Below are positions 8,480 through 17,274 of a stretch of 64,000 nt of DNA, one piece after another. The stretch is taken from positions 620,001 to 684,000 of the forward strand of contig NZ_HF545616.1 in assembly GCF_000723465.1 (NCBI RefSeq), given 5' to 3'. The stretch comes from Ruminococcus bicirculans (ex Wegman et al. 2014) (lineage in GTDB: Bacteria; Bacillota; Clostridia; Oscillospirales; Ruminococcaceae). The notes beneath the pieces are model-generated. The model was not told the DNA's origin. It was given only the letters and a program-made list of their open reading frames with translations, and searched no databases. The position numbers were made by a program, and so were the translations under genes. Numbering within the stretch: the stretch's first letter is position 1; every line of letters starts with the position of its first letter.

Positions 8480-9454
8480 TTAAGCCTTGCGAATACTTAT
8501 CTCTCCTGAAGAAATATATTCTTCTCTGCCGTCCTCATATCTGACGTGCAGGCGACAGTCCTCATCAGCCCCAAGCATTGTGGCAGGAGTTTTTTCGCTC
8601 CCTCTTATGACGTTTATCTTCTCGCCTACCCACAGCAAGCGTTTTCTGTATTCTGGGTAAAAGCTGTTTTCTTCAAAGCTGTCATAAAGACGCATGAAAT
8701 TGTTTATTATCTCTGCGGCTATCCTGTTTCGCATATCGCTTTTTCTTTCGTGGAATATCGGTCCTGCGATATCTCTTATTGCCTCAGGAAAACCGCCTTC
8801 CGGCTCGTAGGTGTTTACACCGATGCCAAGCACAGCGTAGTCAAGTCCGCCGCTTTCCATGCTGAAAGAAGCCTCCGTGAGTATTCCGCATATCTTCCTG
8901 CCGTTTATGTAAATGTCGTTAACCCATTTTATGTCAGGTTTCTGATCGCTGACCTTTTCCACAGCAAGGGCAACTGAAACTGCAGCAGCAGTGGTTATCT
9001 TAACAGCGTCAGCCGCAGCCATGTCAGGGCGGAGAAGAATGCTCATGTAAAGTCCCGAATCAGATGGCGAGAAGAAAGAACGTCCAAGCCTTCCACGCCC
9101 CTGGGTCTGCATACCTGCAATGACTATCCTGCCCTCGGGCACACCCTGATTTGCATAGTCTTTGAGTACCAGATTAGTGGAGCTTACTTCCTTGTATACC
9201 TCTATTTCAAGCCCCTGACGGTCAGGGTCAAGATATTTTTTTATGCCTGCAAGGGAAAGTATATCGGTGTTTTCATCAAGGGAATAGCCCTTGTTCGTCA
9301 CCGCAGAGATAGGGTAACCGTTTTCCTGCAAAGCTTTCACAGCTTTCCAAACAGCCCCACGGGTACAGCCAAGCGTGTCAGCAAGCTGTTCGCCTGAAAG
9401 ATATTTGCCCTTGTTATCGTCGAGAAGTTCCAGCACTTTGTCTTTTATTGCCAT
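8480..9454 (-). CDS. birA: Bifunctional biotin-protein ligase and biotin operon repressor
   Basis: Attaches biotin to carboxylase carrier domains through biotinyl-AMP, and as the adenylate-bound form represses biotin genes. The 324-residue protein has the two-function layout: an N-terminal winged helix (residues 1-60, with SGEQLADTLGCTRGAVWKAVKAL), the ligase domain with GRGRLGRSFFSP at about 118-129 (biotinyl-AMP loop) and KWVNDIYINGRKICGIL at about 175 (catalytic Lys), and the small SH3-like C-terminal domain. Start ATG at 9454 has GGAGG upstream and a clear promoter. No biotin genes are close, so it probably acts in trans. Confidence 0.93.
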   Translation of the reverse strand: MAIKDKVLELLDDNKGKYLSGEQLADTLGCTRGAVWKAVKALQENGYPISAVTNKGYSLDENTDILSLAGIKKYLDPDRQGLEIEVYKEVSSTNLVLKDYANQGVPEGRIVIAGMQTQGRGRLGRSFFSPSDSGLYMSILLRPDMAAADAVKITTAAAVSVALAVEKVSDQKPDIKWVNDIYINGRKICGILTEASFSMESGGLDYAVLGIGVNTYEPEGGFPEAIRDIAGPIFHERKSDMRNRIAAEIINNFMRLYDSFEENSFYPEYRKRLLWVGEKINVIRGSEKTPATMLGADEDCRLHVRYEDGREEYISSGEISIRKA

Positions 9455-9477
9455 AAAAATGCCTCCTTAATAAGATA

Positions 9478-9506
9478 ATTATAGCACAAAAGGTCAAAGT
9501 GTTCAA
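9478..9506 (-). promoter_or_regulatory. Sigma-A-type promoter of birA
   Basis: On the minus strand TTGAAC (9501-9506) and TATAAT (9478-9483) stand 17 bases apart, with the birA ribosome site about 20 bases further on. No BirA-box dyad was recognised over it. Confidence 0.7.
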
Positions 9507-9587
9507 CCCTCACCCTAAAAATCCCTAGCTTACTTCACATTAAGAAACCATTAAGAAAAAATTGTGCAAAATGACGGATAATAATAT

Positions 9588-9616
9588 TTGCATTTTGCAC
9601 AGCTATGTTGTATAAT
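9588..9616 (+). promoter_or_regulatory. Sigma-A-type promoter of the mraY-like gene
   Basis: TTGCAT (9588-9593), 17-base spacer, TATAAT (9611-9616). It starts transcription near 9623, so an upstream in-frame ATG at 9627 would be leaderless and the ATG at 9660 is the better start. Confidence 0.7.
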
Positions 9617-9659
9617 ATAATAGTATATGTATGAATTGAAACAGAAAAGGACGATGACA

Positions 9660-10622
9660 ATGTTTTATAACCTTTTGGCTAAGACTAATAATACTACATT
9701 GGTGCTGCTTGTGCCAATGCTGTGCAGTTTTCTTATTGCTTTTTTCAGCCTGAAATTCTTCAAACGCATTTTGCCTAAAGATCAGGGCAGAGCGTTCGCT
9801 GTGAACGGTGCTCTTTCTGAGGGCAAGCCTCGTGGCGCAGGAATTATTTTCGTGACTTCCTTTACCCTTTGCACAGCACTTTTCTATCCTCTCGATATCG
9901 AGAACATAATCTATCTCGTGCTTGTGTATGCCGCCATGCTCAGCGGATATTTTGACGATGCTGCTGAAACTCCTTGGGGCAACCTGAAAAAGGGTCTTAT
10001 CGACCTCGTTATATCTCTTGGCATTGCGTTTACATACTATTTTTATAACGGCTCGCAGGTGAAGCTTTATATCACAGATTCCACTTTCACTATCCCTGCA
10101 CCGCTGTTCATCATCCTTGCAGGCGTCCTCGTTTGGACGGCTATAAACGTTACAAACTGTACAGACGGCATTGACGGGCTATGCGGTTCATTGGTCATGA
10201 CAGTTCTTCTGCCACTTGCATTTATGGTGACAAAGAGCGGTGCGGCTGATATGCTCCTTCCTATGATAATGTTCGTGACGCTTGCGGCTTATCTGTGGTT
10301 CAACTGCTCTCCTAGCCAGATGCTCATGGGCGATGCAGGCTCGAGAGCGCTGGGCGTTTTCCTTGCGGTGATGTTTTTGAAAACTGCCGCACCGTTCGCA
10401 TTTATCCCTATGGCTATAGTTATCATACTTGACGGCGGACTTGGACTTCTCAAGCTTTCTTTCAGACGTTTCCTGAAAATAAAGAATTTTATGGAGGGCA
10501 TAAGAACTCCTCTTCACGACCATGCAAGAAAGAACAAGGGCTGGTCTGATACTCAGGTAGTAATAAGATTTACAATTTTGCAGATAATAGTAAATCTGTG
10601 CTTTATTGCATTCGTGCTGTAA
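9660..10622 (+). CDS. MraY-family undecaprenyl-phosphate sugar-phosphate transferase
   Basis: Polytopic membrane enzyme of the MraY/WecA group, which moves a sugar-phosphate from a UDP-sugar to undecaprenyl phosphate. Family motifs are all present: SGYFDD (Mg-binding Asp pair), NCTDGIDGL, MGDAGSRALG and the C-terminal RTPLHDHARKNKGWSDTQVV, which closely resembles the MraY loop that binds UDP-MurNAc-pentapeptide. The usual KPTMGG block reads KPRGAGI here, and the gene is not in a division/cell-wall cluster, so it is either the sole MraY of this organism or a paralogue. Start at 9660 is chosen because AAAGG lies 9 bases upstream and the promoter rules out 9627. It heads a run of lipid-related genes. 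Confidence 0.8.
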   Translation: MFYNLLAKTNNTTLVLLVPMLCSFLIAFFSLKFFKRILPKDQGRAFAVNGALSEGKPRGAGIIFVTSFTLCTALFYPLDIENIIYLVLVYAAMLSGYFDDAAETPWGNLKKGLIDLVISLGIAFTYYFYNGSQVKLYITDSTFTIPAPLFIILAGVLVWTAINVTNCTDGIDGLCGSLVMTVLLPLAFMVTKSGAADMLLPMIMFVTLAAYLWFNCSPSQMLMGDAGSRALGVFLAVMFLKTAAPFAFIPMAIVIILDGGLGLLKLSFRRFLKIKNFMEGIRTPLHDHARKNKGWSDTQVVIRFTILQIIVNLCFIAFVL

Positions 10623-10681
10623 AAAATATGTGTGGGACAAAAACGGTCTGACCTTTTAATGGACAGGCTGAAAATTCGGAG

Positions 10682-11773
10682 ATGATGAAAATAAAAAAGA
10701 ACCTGAAATATGTTCTTAATATATTCTTTATTGTGGTCATAGGCTGGCTGACAGTCAGACTGCTTTTCAGAGGAGAAGAATTTTCCGACATAGTGGCGGA
10801 TCTTCACCTTGCAAAGAAAAGCTGGCTTGCAGTGGGTGCTGTGTGCGTGTTCTGCTATGTGGCAGGTGAGTCGGTCATAATAAAGTATATGCTGAGGCTT
10901 TTTGAAGTAAAAACTCCTTTCAGGCGTTGTTTGAAATATTCGTTTATAGGCTTTTTCTTTAGCTGTATAACGCCGTCTGCTTCCGGCGGACAGCCTGCGC
11001 AGATGTATTACATGAAGAAAGACGGCATAAAGATAGGCTTTTCCACCTTGATAATGCTTATCATCACCATAGCTTTCAAGGCTGTGCAGGTGCTTCTTGC
11101 AGTGGCGTTCCTGCTCTTCAACTTTGGCTTTATAAAGCTTCATGTGGGACGGCTTTGGTGGCTTCTGCTTATCGGCTTTATACTGAATATCGCCTATATC
11201 GCAGGGCTTGTGTTTATTTTCTATAAGCCTTTGTGGGCGAGAAAAATGGGCATAAAGCTTATAAATCTTCTGACACGCATAAGGATACTCAAAGAAAAGA
11301 ACAACGAAAAATACATAAACAAAATAAAGCGTATCTGCGACAATTACATGATCGGTTCGGAATATATAAAGAGCAATGTGCATACTGTGATAAATATTTT
11401 TCTTATCACACTGGTGCAGAGATTGTTCCTGCTGGCTGTCACATGGATAGTGTATAAGTCCTACGGCCTTAGCGGAACAGGTTTTTGGAATATTATCGCA
11501 CTTCAGACTATGATAGGCGTTGCAGTTGAAATGCTGCCATTGCCTGGTGCGGCAGGCGTAACAGAGGGCTGCTTCACATATATGTTCATGGGCATTTTCA
11601 CCGCAGAGCTTGTAAAGCCTGCAATGCTACTGAGCCGTGGACTCAGCTTCTATTTACTGCTGATAATGAGCGCATTGGTAACATTCGTGGCTCACTTTAT
11701 CGTTATGAGGAATGATAAGAAGAATGGTCTTGAGGGATCGCAGGAAGTTAAAAAAGAAGTCGAAAAAGAATGA
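10682..11773 (+). CDS. LPG synthase/flippase-type membrane protein (UPF0104 family)
   Basis: Polytopic protein of the lysylphosphatidylglycerol synthase transmembrane family, equal to the flippase half of MprF without the aminoacyl-transferase half. The hallmark CITPSASGGQPAQMYYMKKDG lies near residue 95, and the late ALQTMIGVAVEMLPLPGAAGVTEG-type segment (only part quoted) near 280 also fits. Such stand-alone proteins are thought to move lipids or glycolipids across the membrane; the exact substrate is not known. It ends at 11773 overlapping an alternative start of the next gene, so it is co-transcribed with pssA and psd. Ribosome site is weak (CGGAG directly at the ATG), and the second ATG at 10685 may be used. 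Confidence 0.8.
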   Translation: MMKIKKNLKYVLNIFFIVVIGWLTVRLLFRGEEFSDIVADLHLAKKSWLAVGAVCVFCYVAGESVIIKYMLRLFEVKTPFRRCLKYSFIGFFFSCITPSASGGQPAQMYYMKKDGIKIGFSTLIMLIITIAFKAVQVLLAVAFLLFNFGFIKLHVGRLWWLLLIGFILNIAYIAGLVFIFYKPLWARKMGIKLINLLTRIRILKEKNNEKYINKIKRICDNYMIGSEYIKSNVHTVINIFLITLVQRLFLLAVTWIVYKSYGLSGTGFWNIIALQTMIGVAVEMLPLPGAAGVTEGCFTYMFMGIFTAELVKPAMLLSRGLSFYLLLIMSALVTFVAHFIVMRNDKKNGLEGSQEVKKEVEKE

Positions 11774-11787
11774 GAGGAAAAGAAAAA

Positions 11788-12417
11788 ATGATCGGTTTTT
11801 ATAATTATTCGGTAATACTCACATACATAGGACTTGTTTCGTCAGTGTTCGGCATTACACAGGTCTTTGAAAATCATATGTCCATAGCCTTTCTCTGCCT
11901 GCTTCTTTCAGGTATCTGCGATCTTTTTGACGGCAAGATAGCAAGAAGCATGAAAAACAGAACAGAGCATGAAAAGGTGTTCGGCATACAGATCGATTCA
12001 CTGTGCGACCTTGTTTGCTTCGGCGTTTTCCCTGCTGTCATAGGCTATCACTACAACTCGGTTTATCCGCTTCGTCTTATCGCAAGCATTATGATAGTTC
12101 TTGGTGCTGTTATCAGACTTGGCTACTTCAACGTTATGGAGGAAGAGCGTCAGAGAAACACAACAGAGAACAGAAAAGAATATAAGGGTCTGCCTGTTAC
12201 AACAGTTGCTATGATACTTCCTCTGCTGTTCATGGGTCAGCACAATATACCAAAAAATATTTTTCCATTTGTTTTCCATAGCTTTATGATACTTATTTCA
12301 ATACTCTTTGTATTGAAAATAAATGTCAAGAAGCTTTCCATGAAAGGCGTGCTGATACTCTTTACTATAGGTGCGATAATCCTTCTCGGCTATCTTAAAA
12401 TGCAGCATATAATCTAA
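11788..12417 (+). CDS. pssA: CDP-alcohol phosphatidyltransferase, probable phosphatidylserine synthase
   Basis: Membrane enzyme that exchanges the CMP of CDP-diacylglycerol for an alcohol. The class-I CDP-alcohol motif is intact: DLFDGKIAR followed by FGIQIDSLCD (DxxDGxxAR..G..D...D) near residues 45-75. The motif does not prove the alcohol, but the next gene is phosphatidylserine decarboxylase, so serine is the likely substrate. The rest of the protein is hydrophobic helices. I moved the start from 11770 to ATG 11788, which has GAGAGGA 9 bases upstream; 11770 has no ribosome site and overlaps the previous stop. Confidence 0.85.
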   Translation: MIGFYNYSVILTYIGLVSSVFGITQVFENHMSIAFLCLLLSGICDLFDGKIARSMKNRTEHEKVFGIQIDSLCDLVCFGVFPAVIGYHYNSVYPLRLIASIMIVLGAVIRLGYFNVMEEERQRNTTENRKEYKGLPVTTVAMILPLLFMGQHNIPKNIFPFVFHSFMILISILFVLKINVKKLSMKGVLILFTIGAIILLGYLKMQHII

Positions 12418-12470
12418 GGTAAAAGTTACCTGAATGGAAAATGTTTTTGCCGGACAGGTGTGTGAAAAAC

Positions 12471-12508
12471 AGGACGTCGGGGGTGTCGTCCCCTACAATA
12501 ATGTAAAT
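12471..12508 (+). repeat. Second copy of the dispersed GTCCCCTACA repeat
   Basis: AGGACGTCGGGGGTGTCGTC followed by CCCTACAATAATGTAAAT nearly matches 3956-3994. It sits between pssA and psd, just before the psd ribosome site, and keeps the GACGTC and GTCCCCTACA core. Confidence 0.6.
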
Positions 12509-12524
12509 AAAAGGAGAGAAACAG

Positions 12525-13397
12525 ATGAAATATCGTGACAGACAGGGCAGAGAATACGAACAGACCACATCTCAGGATAGCTTTCTTGCGGCTGCCTACA
12601 GCTCGGCAATGGGCAGGGCGCTTATGAAATTTCTCGGCTGTCCGATATTTTCAAAGTGTGCAAGAGTGATACTTGACAGCAAGTTCTCAGTGCCTTTTAT
12701 TTTCGGCTTTGCAGAAAAAAACGGAATAGATATGTTTGACTATGAGGAAAGAATGTATCGCTCATTCAATGATTTTTTCACAAGGAAGATAAAGCCCGGC
12801 AGACGTTTTATCACTAAGGACAAGAATCTGCTGGTGTCACCTTCAGACGGCAAGGTGACTGCTTATAAGATAACACAGTCTGATACCTTTATTATAAAGA
12901 ACGCAGTGTATAATACTGCCTCGCTTCTCAGGGACAGCAAGCTTGCAAAGCGTTATGAGGGTGGCTATGCAGTTATCATCAGACTTTCAGTGGACGATTA
13001 TCACCGCTATTGCTATTGTGCAGACGGTGTAAAGAGCCACAACAGAAAGATAAATGGTATCCTTCACACTGTGAACCCTGTGGTGAACAATTATCTGCCT
13101 GTTTTCAAGGAAAACTCCAGAGAATATTGCATGATAAGAACGGAGCAGTTCGGAGATATTATTCAAATGGAAGTCGGTGCTCTTATGGTGGGCAGGATAA
13201 CTAATCTGCACACTGAGGGGGGCGTAAAGGTCACAAAGGGCGAAGAAAAGGGATATTTCGAGTTCGGCGGCTCAACTATCCTGTTGCTTCTTGAAAAGGA
13301 CAAGGTAAAGCTTTGCGATGACCTGCTTAAAAATACAAGGGAGGGCTTTGAAACTAAGCTTCTTCAAGGCTCGGTGCTTGGCGAAAGTCTGAAGTAA
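12525..13397 (+). CDS. psd: Phosphatidylserine decarboxylase proenzyme
   Basis: Converts phosphatidylserine to phosphatidylethanolamine with a pyruvoyl group made by self-cleavage. The cleavage motif appears as FGGST near residue 253 (the usual LGST), with Ser becoming the pyruvoyl group. Other family features: SFNDFFTRKIKPGRR near residue 85, VSPSDGKV near 105 and DDYHRYCYCADG near 155 (catalytic Asp/His region). Length 290 fits the longer bacterial group. Strong AAGGAG ribosome site at 12511-12516. Together with pssA it completes the two-step route to PE, and the flippase-like gene upstream suggests a membrane-lipid operon. Confidence 0.93.
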   Translation: MKYRDRQGREYEQTTSQDSFLAAAYSSAMGRALMKFLGCPIFSKCARVILDSKFSVPFIFGFAEKNGIDMFDYEERMYRSFNDFFTRKIKPGRRFITKDKNLLVSPSDGKVTAYKITQSDTFIIKNAVYNTASLLRDSKLAKRYEGGYAVIIRLSVDDYHRYCYCADGVKSHNRKINGILHTVNPVVNNYLPVFKENSREYCMIRTEQFGDIIQMEVGALMVGRITNLHTEGGVKVTKGEEKGYFEFGGSTILLLLEKDKVKLCDDLLKNTREGFETKLLQGSVLGESLK

Positions 13398-13439
13398 AAA
13401 TATCTAAGAAGTAAGAAATATAGGCAAGGGGCATGGTTG

Positions 13440-15398
13440 ATGTACAGATTGAATTATGAACAGTTCGACAGAGATAATCAATATATAGGAAACGATCTGG
13501 GTGCGGTCATGAAAGAGGGCAAAACTGTGTTCAAAACATGGTCGCCGCTTGCAACGGGAGTTTATCTTAATCTGTATCTTGACGGTGAGGGCAAAAGCCG
13601 TCTTGAAAGCCTGCCTATGGAAAGGCTTGACCACGGTGTTTGGTATGTGGAGATACTCCGTGACCTAGACGGTGTTTTTTATACCTATACATTTGAGTTT
13701 GACCACAAAACAAGGCATGAAACTATAGATATCTATGCAAAAGCCTGCGGAGTCAACGGAAACGTTGGTGCGGTGGTAAATTTCAAGACCACCAACCCTG
13801 AGGGCTGGGACAAGGTCAAGAAGCCTAAGTGCAGAAATGCCTGCGATGCAGTGGTGTATGAGTGCCACGTCAGAGATTTTTCTGCGGACAGTTCATCAGG
13901 CGTTGCTCCTGAGCATAGAGGAAAGTATGTGGCTTTTGCCGATAAGGGTACGAAATATCAGGGTGTGAACACCTGTATCGAGCATCTCAAAGAGCTTGGC
14001 ATAACCCATGTTCACTTGCTCCCTGTGGAAGATTATGCCACTGTGGACGAGAGCAAGCCCTGGCTCAATCAATATAACTGGGGTTATGACCCTAAGAACT
14101 TCAACTGCCTTGAGGGGTCATATTCTACAGACCCTTATGACCCTAAGTGCAGGATAAGAGAGTTCAAACAGCTTGTTATGGCACTTCACGAGAACGGCAT
14201 TGGTGTTGTAATGGACGTGGTGTACAATCACACTTACTATACCGAGGAGTCAGCTTTTGAGCGTTCTTTCCCATATTATTATCATAGGATAAGAAATGAC
14301 GGCTCTTTTTCAAACGGCTCGGGCTGTGGAAACGAAACGGCTTCAAACCACATGATGATGAGAAAATTCATGATAGATTCTCTCAGATTTTGGGCAACGG
14401 AATATAAGATAGACGGCTTCCGCTTTGACCTTATGGCACTTCACGATATTGAAACTGTGAACATCATAAGGGACGAGCTTAACAAGATAGACCCTCAGAT
14501 ACTAATGTATGGCGAGGGCTGGACGGGAGGAGAGTCACCGCTCCCTGCTGACAGGCTTGCATATAAATGGAACTCATATCAATTTGGAAGAGTTGGACTT
14601 TTCAACGATAACATCAGAGATTCTATTAAGGGCGGTACTTTCAATCCATATGACAAGGGCTTTGTCAGCGGAAACAGAAATGCGGCTTCTACCCTAAGGC
14701 GTGGTATAGCCGGCTCTGTGCCACACTATCAGATAAATGACGCAAAAGAAGCTTGCTGGGCTTTTGAACCTACTCAGGCGGTGAATTACTGTGAGGCTCA
14801 TGACAACAATACTTTGTGGGACAAGCTTTGTATATCGGCAAAGAATGACAGTGAGGGCGTAAGGATAAAAATGGATAAGCTTGCGGCGGCAATAGTGATA
14901 CTTTCACAGGGCATGCCGTTCATACAGCTTGGTCAGGATTTCCTTAGGTCAAAGCCGAGGATACTCAAAGAGGGCGAAGCGCCAAACGATGTGAATATCT
15001 ATTCCCATGACAGCTACAATGCGCCTGACTACACTAACTCCATAAAGTGGAACAGAAAGCTTGAATATAAAGAGGTCTTTGAGTATTACAAGGCTCTTAT
15101 AAGGCTGAGAAAGGGAAGTCCGCTTTTCCGAATGTATACTAAAGAGGACGTGAACGCACATCTTCATTTTATGCACAATGACGATTGGAACTGCGTAAGC
15201 TGGAAGCTTGAAAAAGACGGAGAATGCTATGTTATCGCACTTAATCCTTACTACGAGAACAGGGGCTTCGGTCTGCCTGAGGGAAGCTTTTATCTCAGGC
15301 TTGATGAAAGTGGCAAGATGAACAAACAGCCCGTTTCAGGCAGTTTCGTCTGTCCACCGCTGTCGGCTGTGGTTTATAAGAGGATAAAGAATATCTAA
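13440..15398 (+). CDS. pulA: Type I pullulanase (GH13), cytoplasmic
   Basis: Cuts alpha-1,6 branches in pullulan, limit dextrins or glycogen. There is no signal peptide, so it probably works inside the cell on imported maltodextrins or glycogen. Domains: N-terminal CBM48-like beta domain (about 1-120), GH13 barrel, and C-terminal beta domain. The pullulanase signature YNWGYDPKNF is near residue 215; catalytic regions are DVVYNHTY (about 260), GFRFDLMALHD with the nucleophile Asp (about 325), GEGWTGG with the acid Glu (about 358) and CEAHDNNT with the stabilising Asp (about 450). Start ATG at 13440 follows AAGGGG with good spacing; a TTG just upstream is in frame but less likely. It is the last gene of the rightward run. 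Confidence 0.94.
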   Translation: MYRLNYEQFDRDNQYIGNDLGAVMKEGKTVFKTWSPLATGVYLNLYLDGEGKSRLESLPMERLDHGVWYVEILRDLDGVFYTYTFEFDHKTRHETIDIYAKACGVNGNVGAVVNFKTTNPEGWDKVKKPKCRNACDAVVYECHVRDFSADSSSGVAPEHRGKYVAFADKGTKYQGVNTCIEHLKELGITHVHLLPVEDYATVDESKPWLNQYNWGYDPKNFNCLEGSYSTDPYDPKCRIREFKQLVMALHENGIGVVMDVVYNHTYYTEESAFERSFPYYYHRIRNDGSFSNGSGCGNETASNHMMMRKFMIDSLRFWATEYKIDGFRFDLMALHDIETVNIIRDELNKIDPQILMYGEGWTGGESPLPADRLAYKWNSYQFGRVGLFNDNIRDSIKGGTFNPYDKGFVSGNRNAASTLRRGIAGSVPHYQINDAKEACWAFEPTQAVNYCEAHDNNTLWDKLCISAKNDSEGVRIKMDKLAAAIVILSQGMPFIQLGQDFLRSKPRILKEGEAPNDVNIYSHDSYNAPDYTNSIKWNRKLEYKEVFEYYKALIRLRKGSPLFRMYTKEDVNAHLHFMHNDDWNCVSWKLEKDGECYVIALNPYYENRGFGLPEGSFYLRLDESGKMNKQPVSGSFVCPPLSAVVYKRIKNI

Positions 15399-15540
15399 CA
15401 GACCCGTTAATAAAATAGTGAATAAATATTAATAATAAATTAATGTATATATCTTGCAGATAGAGTATAATTAAATTATTGGATCGAGAAATATTAAGGC
15501 AAAAGATACAAAAAAATTAAACAACGGAGGAAATCATAGT

Positions 15541-16956
15541 ATGAAGAAGTTTTTGGCAGGCTTCTGTGCTGCGGCAATTGCAGCAGGATGCATGGGAATG
15601 ACAGTCATGGCAGACACGGAAGCAACGGACAAGCTCACCTCTTACGAGGCAACAAGCGACAATGTTAAGCTTATCGGTCGTACTTACAGAAAGGGCGACA
15701 CAACGATACTTGGCTATTCTGCAAGCGGTATCGAGTTCAAATGCACAGGCACAAAGGCTGTTTTCAATGTAAACGGCAGCGTAGGTGAGGCAAGAATTGG
15801 CGTATTTGTAAACGGCAAGCTTGTTAAGCAGGGCTACATAAAAAATAAGAAGACAAACGCAGTTGAGGTAGATCTTCCTGAGGGCGAAAGCACAGTTAAG
15901 CTCATAAAGCTTTCAGAAGCTGCACAGAGCGTTATCGCAATTGACAGCTTTGAGGTAGACGGCAAGCCACAGCCAACAGAGGCAGCAAAGCATTCTATCG
16001 AGTTTATTGGTGACTCTATCACTTGTGGATACGGCGTTGACGATCCACTTGGAAAGTCATTTTCTATCTACAACGAGAACGCCGCAAAGACATATGCTTA
16101 CAAGGCAGCACAGAATTTTGGCGCTGACTACAGCTTTGTATCAGTAAGCGGAGCAGGTGTGATCTCTGGTTATTCAGGCAACGGCAAGATAAATGACGCA
16201 CTGCTAGTGCCAAATTTCTATGATAAGTTCTGCTTTACATGGAGCTGGTTCGACGGTGAGCAGACAGCTAATTATGATTGGGATTTCTCACAGTATCAGC
16301 CTGAGCTTATCGTTGTAAATCTTGGTACAAACGATAACTCATACACAAAGGGTGACGCTGATAAGTGTGCTGAGTTTGAAAAGGGCTATGTAAATTTCCT
16401 CAAGGAGATAAGAGCTAAGAATCCAAATTCTGAGATACTTTGTACACTCGGTATTATGGGACAGGAGCTTTATCCTTCTATTACAGATGCAGTTGACACT
16501 TATAAGACTGAAACAGGCGACAGCAAGGTATCAGTTTTCGAGTTCAGCGTTCAGGACAGCGAAAACAATGGTTATGCAGTTGACTATCACCCATCAGCTG
16601 TTTCACAGAAGACAGCAGCTGATGAGCTTACAAATGCTATTGAAGGCATTTACGGCTGGGAGAGAGTTGAGTTGGTTAACGACGGCGTTGACGAAATGAC
16701 AAAGGACGACGACGTTGAGTTCAATAACGTTGTTGAGGAGTCGTCAAGTGAGGAGAGCAGCGAGAGCAAAGCAGAGGAGTCATCTTCCGAGGCTTCTTCT
16801 GAAGCAACAAATGACAGCAGCGCAGCGGCTTCATCATCAAAGACAACGACAAATCCTAACAGCACCACAAACCCTAATACAGATGCGGCAATGGGCATAA
16901 GTATAGGTCTGGCAGCACTTGCAGGTGCAGCTATGGTGGTTTCTAAGAGGAAGTAA
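15541..16956 (+). CDS. Secreted CE2-type SGNH esterase with wall-sorting-like C-terminus
   Basis: Exported carbohydrate esterase, likely removing acetyl groups from plant polysaccharides. A signal peptide ends near TVMADT (about residue 24). Residues 35-145 resemble the jelly-roll domain that precedes the SGNH domain in CE2 enzymes. The catalytic domain starts with IEFIGDSITCGYGV (Ser 159) and continues with NLGTNDN near 255 and DYHPS near 344 (His). CE2 enzymes often lack a close Asp; I did not assign a third residue. After residue 385 comes a Ser/Glu-rich linker, then NPNTD, a hydrophobic helix and KRK: the layout of a sortase signal with an unusual motif. Promoter TATAAT lies near 15466, and a GGAGG site precedes the ATG. 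Confidence 0.85.
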   Translation: MKKFLAGFCAAAIAAGCMGMTVMADTEATDKLTSYEATSDNVKLIGRTYRKGDTTILGYSASGIEFKCTGTKAVFNVNGSVGEARIGVFVNGKLVKQGYIKNKKTNAVEVDLPEGESTVKLIKLSEAAQSVIAIDSFEVDGKPQPTEAAKHSIEFIGDSITCGYGVDDPLGKSFSIYNENAAKTYAYKAAQNFGADYSFVSVSGAGVISGYSGNGKINDALLVPNFYDKFCFTWSWFDGEQTANYDWDFSQYQPELIVVNLGTNDNSYTKGDADKCAEFEKGYVNFLKEIRAKNPNSEILCTLGIMGQELYPSITDAVDTYKTETGDSKVSVFEFSVQDSENNGYAVDYHPSAVSQKTAADELTNAIEGIYGWERVELVNDGVDEMTKDDDVEFNNVVEESSSEESSESKAEESSSEASSEATNDSSAAASSSKTTTNPNSTTNPNTDAAMGISIGLAALAGAAMVVSKRK

Positions 16957-16971
16957 TAAAGTAGATATTTA

Positions 16972-17008
16972 CACCGCACAGAGGTAAGACTTTGTGCGGT
17001 GGTTTTTT
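16972..17008 (+). terminator. Terminator of the esterase gene
   Basis: Nine-base arms CACCGCACA (16972-16980) and TGTGCGGTG (16993-17001), then GTTTTTTG. Confidence 0.88.
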
Positions 17009-17057
17009 GTTTGGTCTGAAAAAAATTGCCGAATTTTTTTGCCAATATCATTAAGCT

Positions 17058-17098
17058 AAAAAAGGAGCTCACACGAAAAAAGTGTGGGTTCTTTTTTT
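17058..17098. terminator. Second, bidirectional hairpin terminator
   Basis: Seventeen-base arms (17058-17074 and 17082-17098) pair with three G-U wobbles around a GAAAAAA loop, with A run on the left and T run on the right. It may have belonged to the esterase gene before the insertion sequence arrived or may insulate the transposase gene. Confidence 0.7.
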
Positions 17099-17153
17099 GA
17101 CAAGAACACCGGAAAATCTTAATAAATTGTAAAACATAGCGAAAACCAGTTGA

Positions 17154-17199
17154 CAAACCGCAGAAAATCTGCGGTTTCATTGTCTTTAGACAATGAAAC
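17154..17199 (+). repeat. Two tandem perfect hairpins upstream of the transposase
   Basis: AAACCGCAGA-AAA-TCTGCGGTTT and then CATTGTCT-TT-AGACAATG stand side by side. Such hairpins near the end of an insertion sequence often block incoming transcription or hide the start of the transposase mRNA. The exact ends of the element were not found. Confidence 0.55.
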
Positions 17200-17274
17200 C
17201 CTTTGAAGTAGGTATATGTTTTCCCATTTCAAGGATGGTTTCATTATGAAATATGTCGGCAGATTAAGAAAAAA

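Noticed and set aside
8163-8480. Rex operator upstream of hydC
   Set aside because: The dyad found has 7-base arms with a 9-base gap, not the Rex spacing and sequence.
10553-11383. Long minus-strand frame opposite the flippase-like gene
   Set aside because: His/Lys-rich shadow of the plus-strand membrane protein; no ribosome site and no family.
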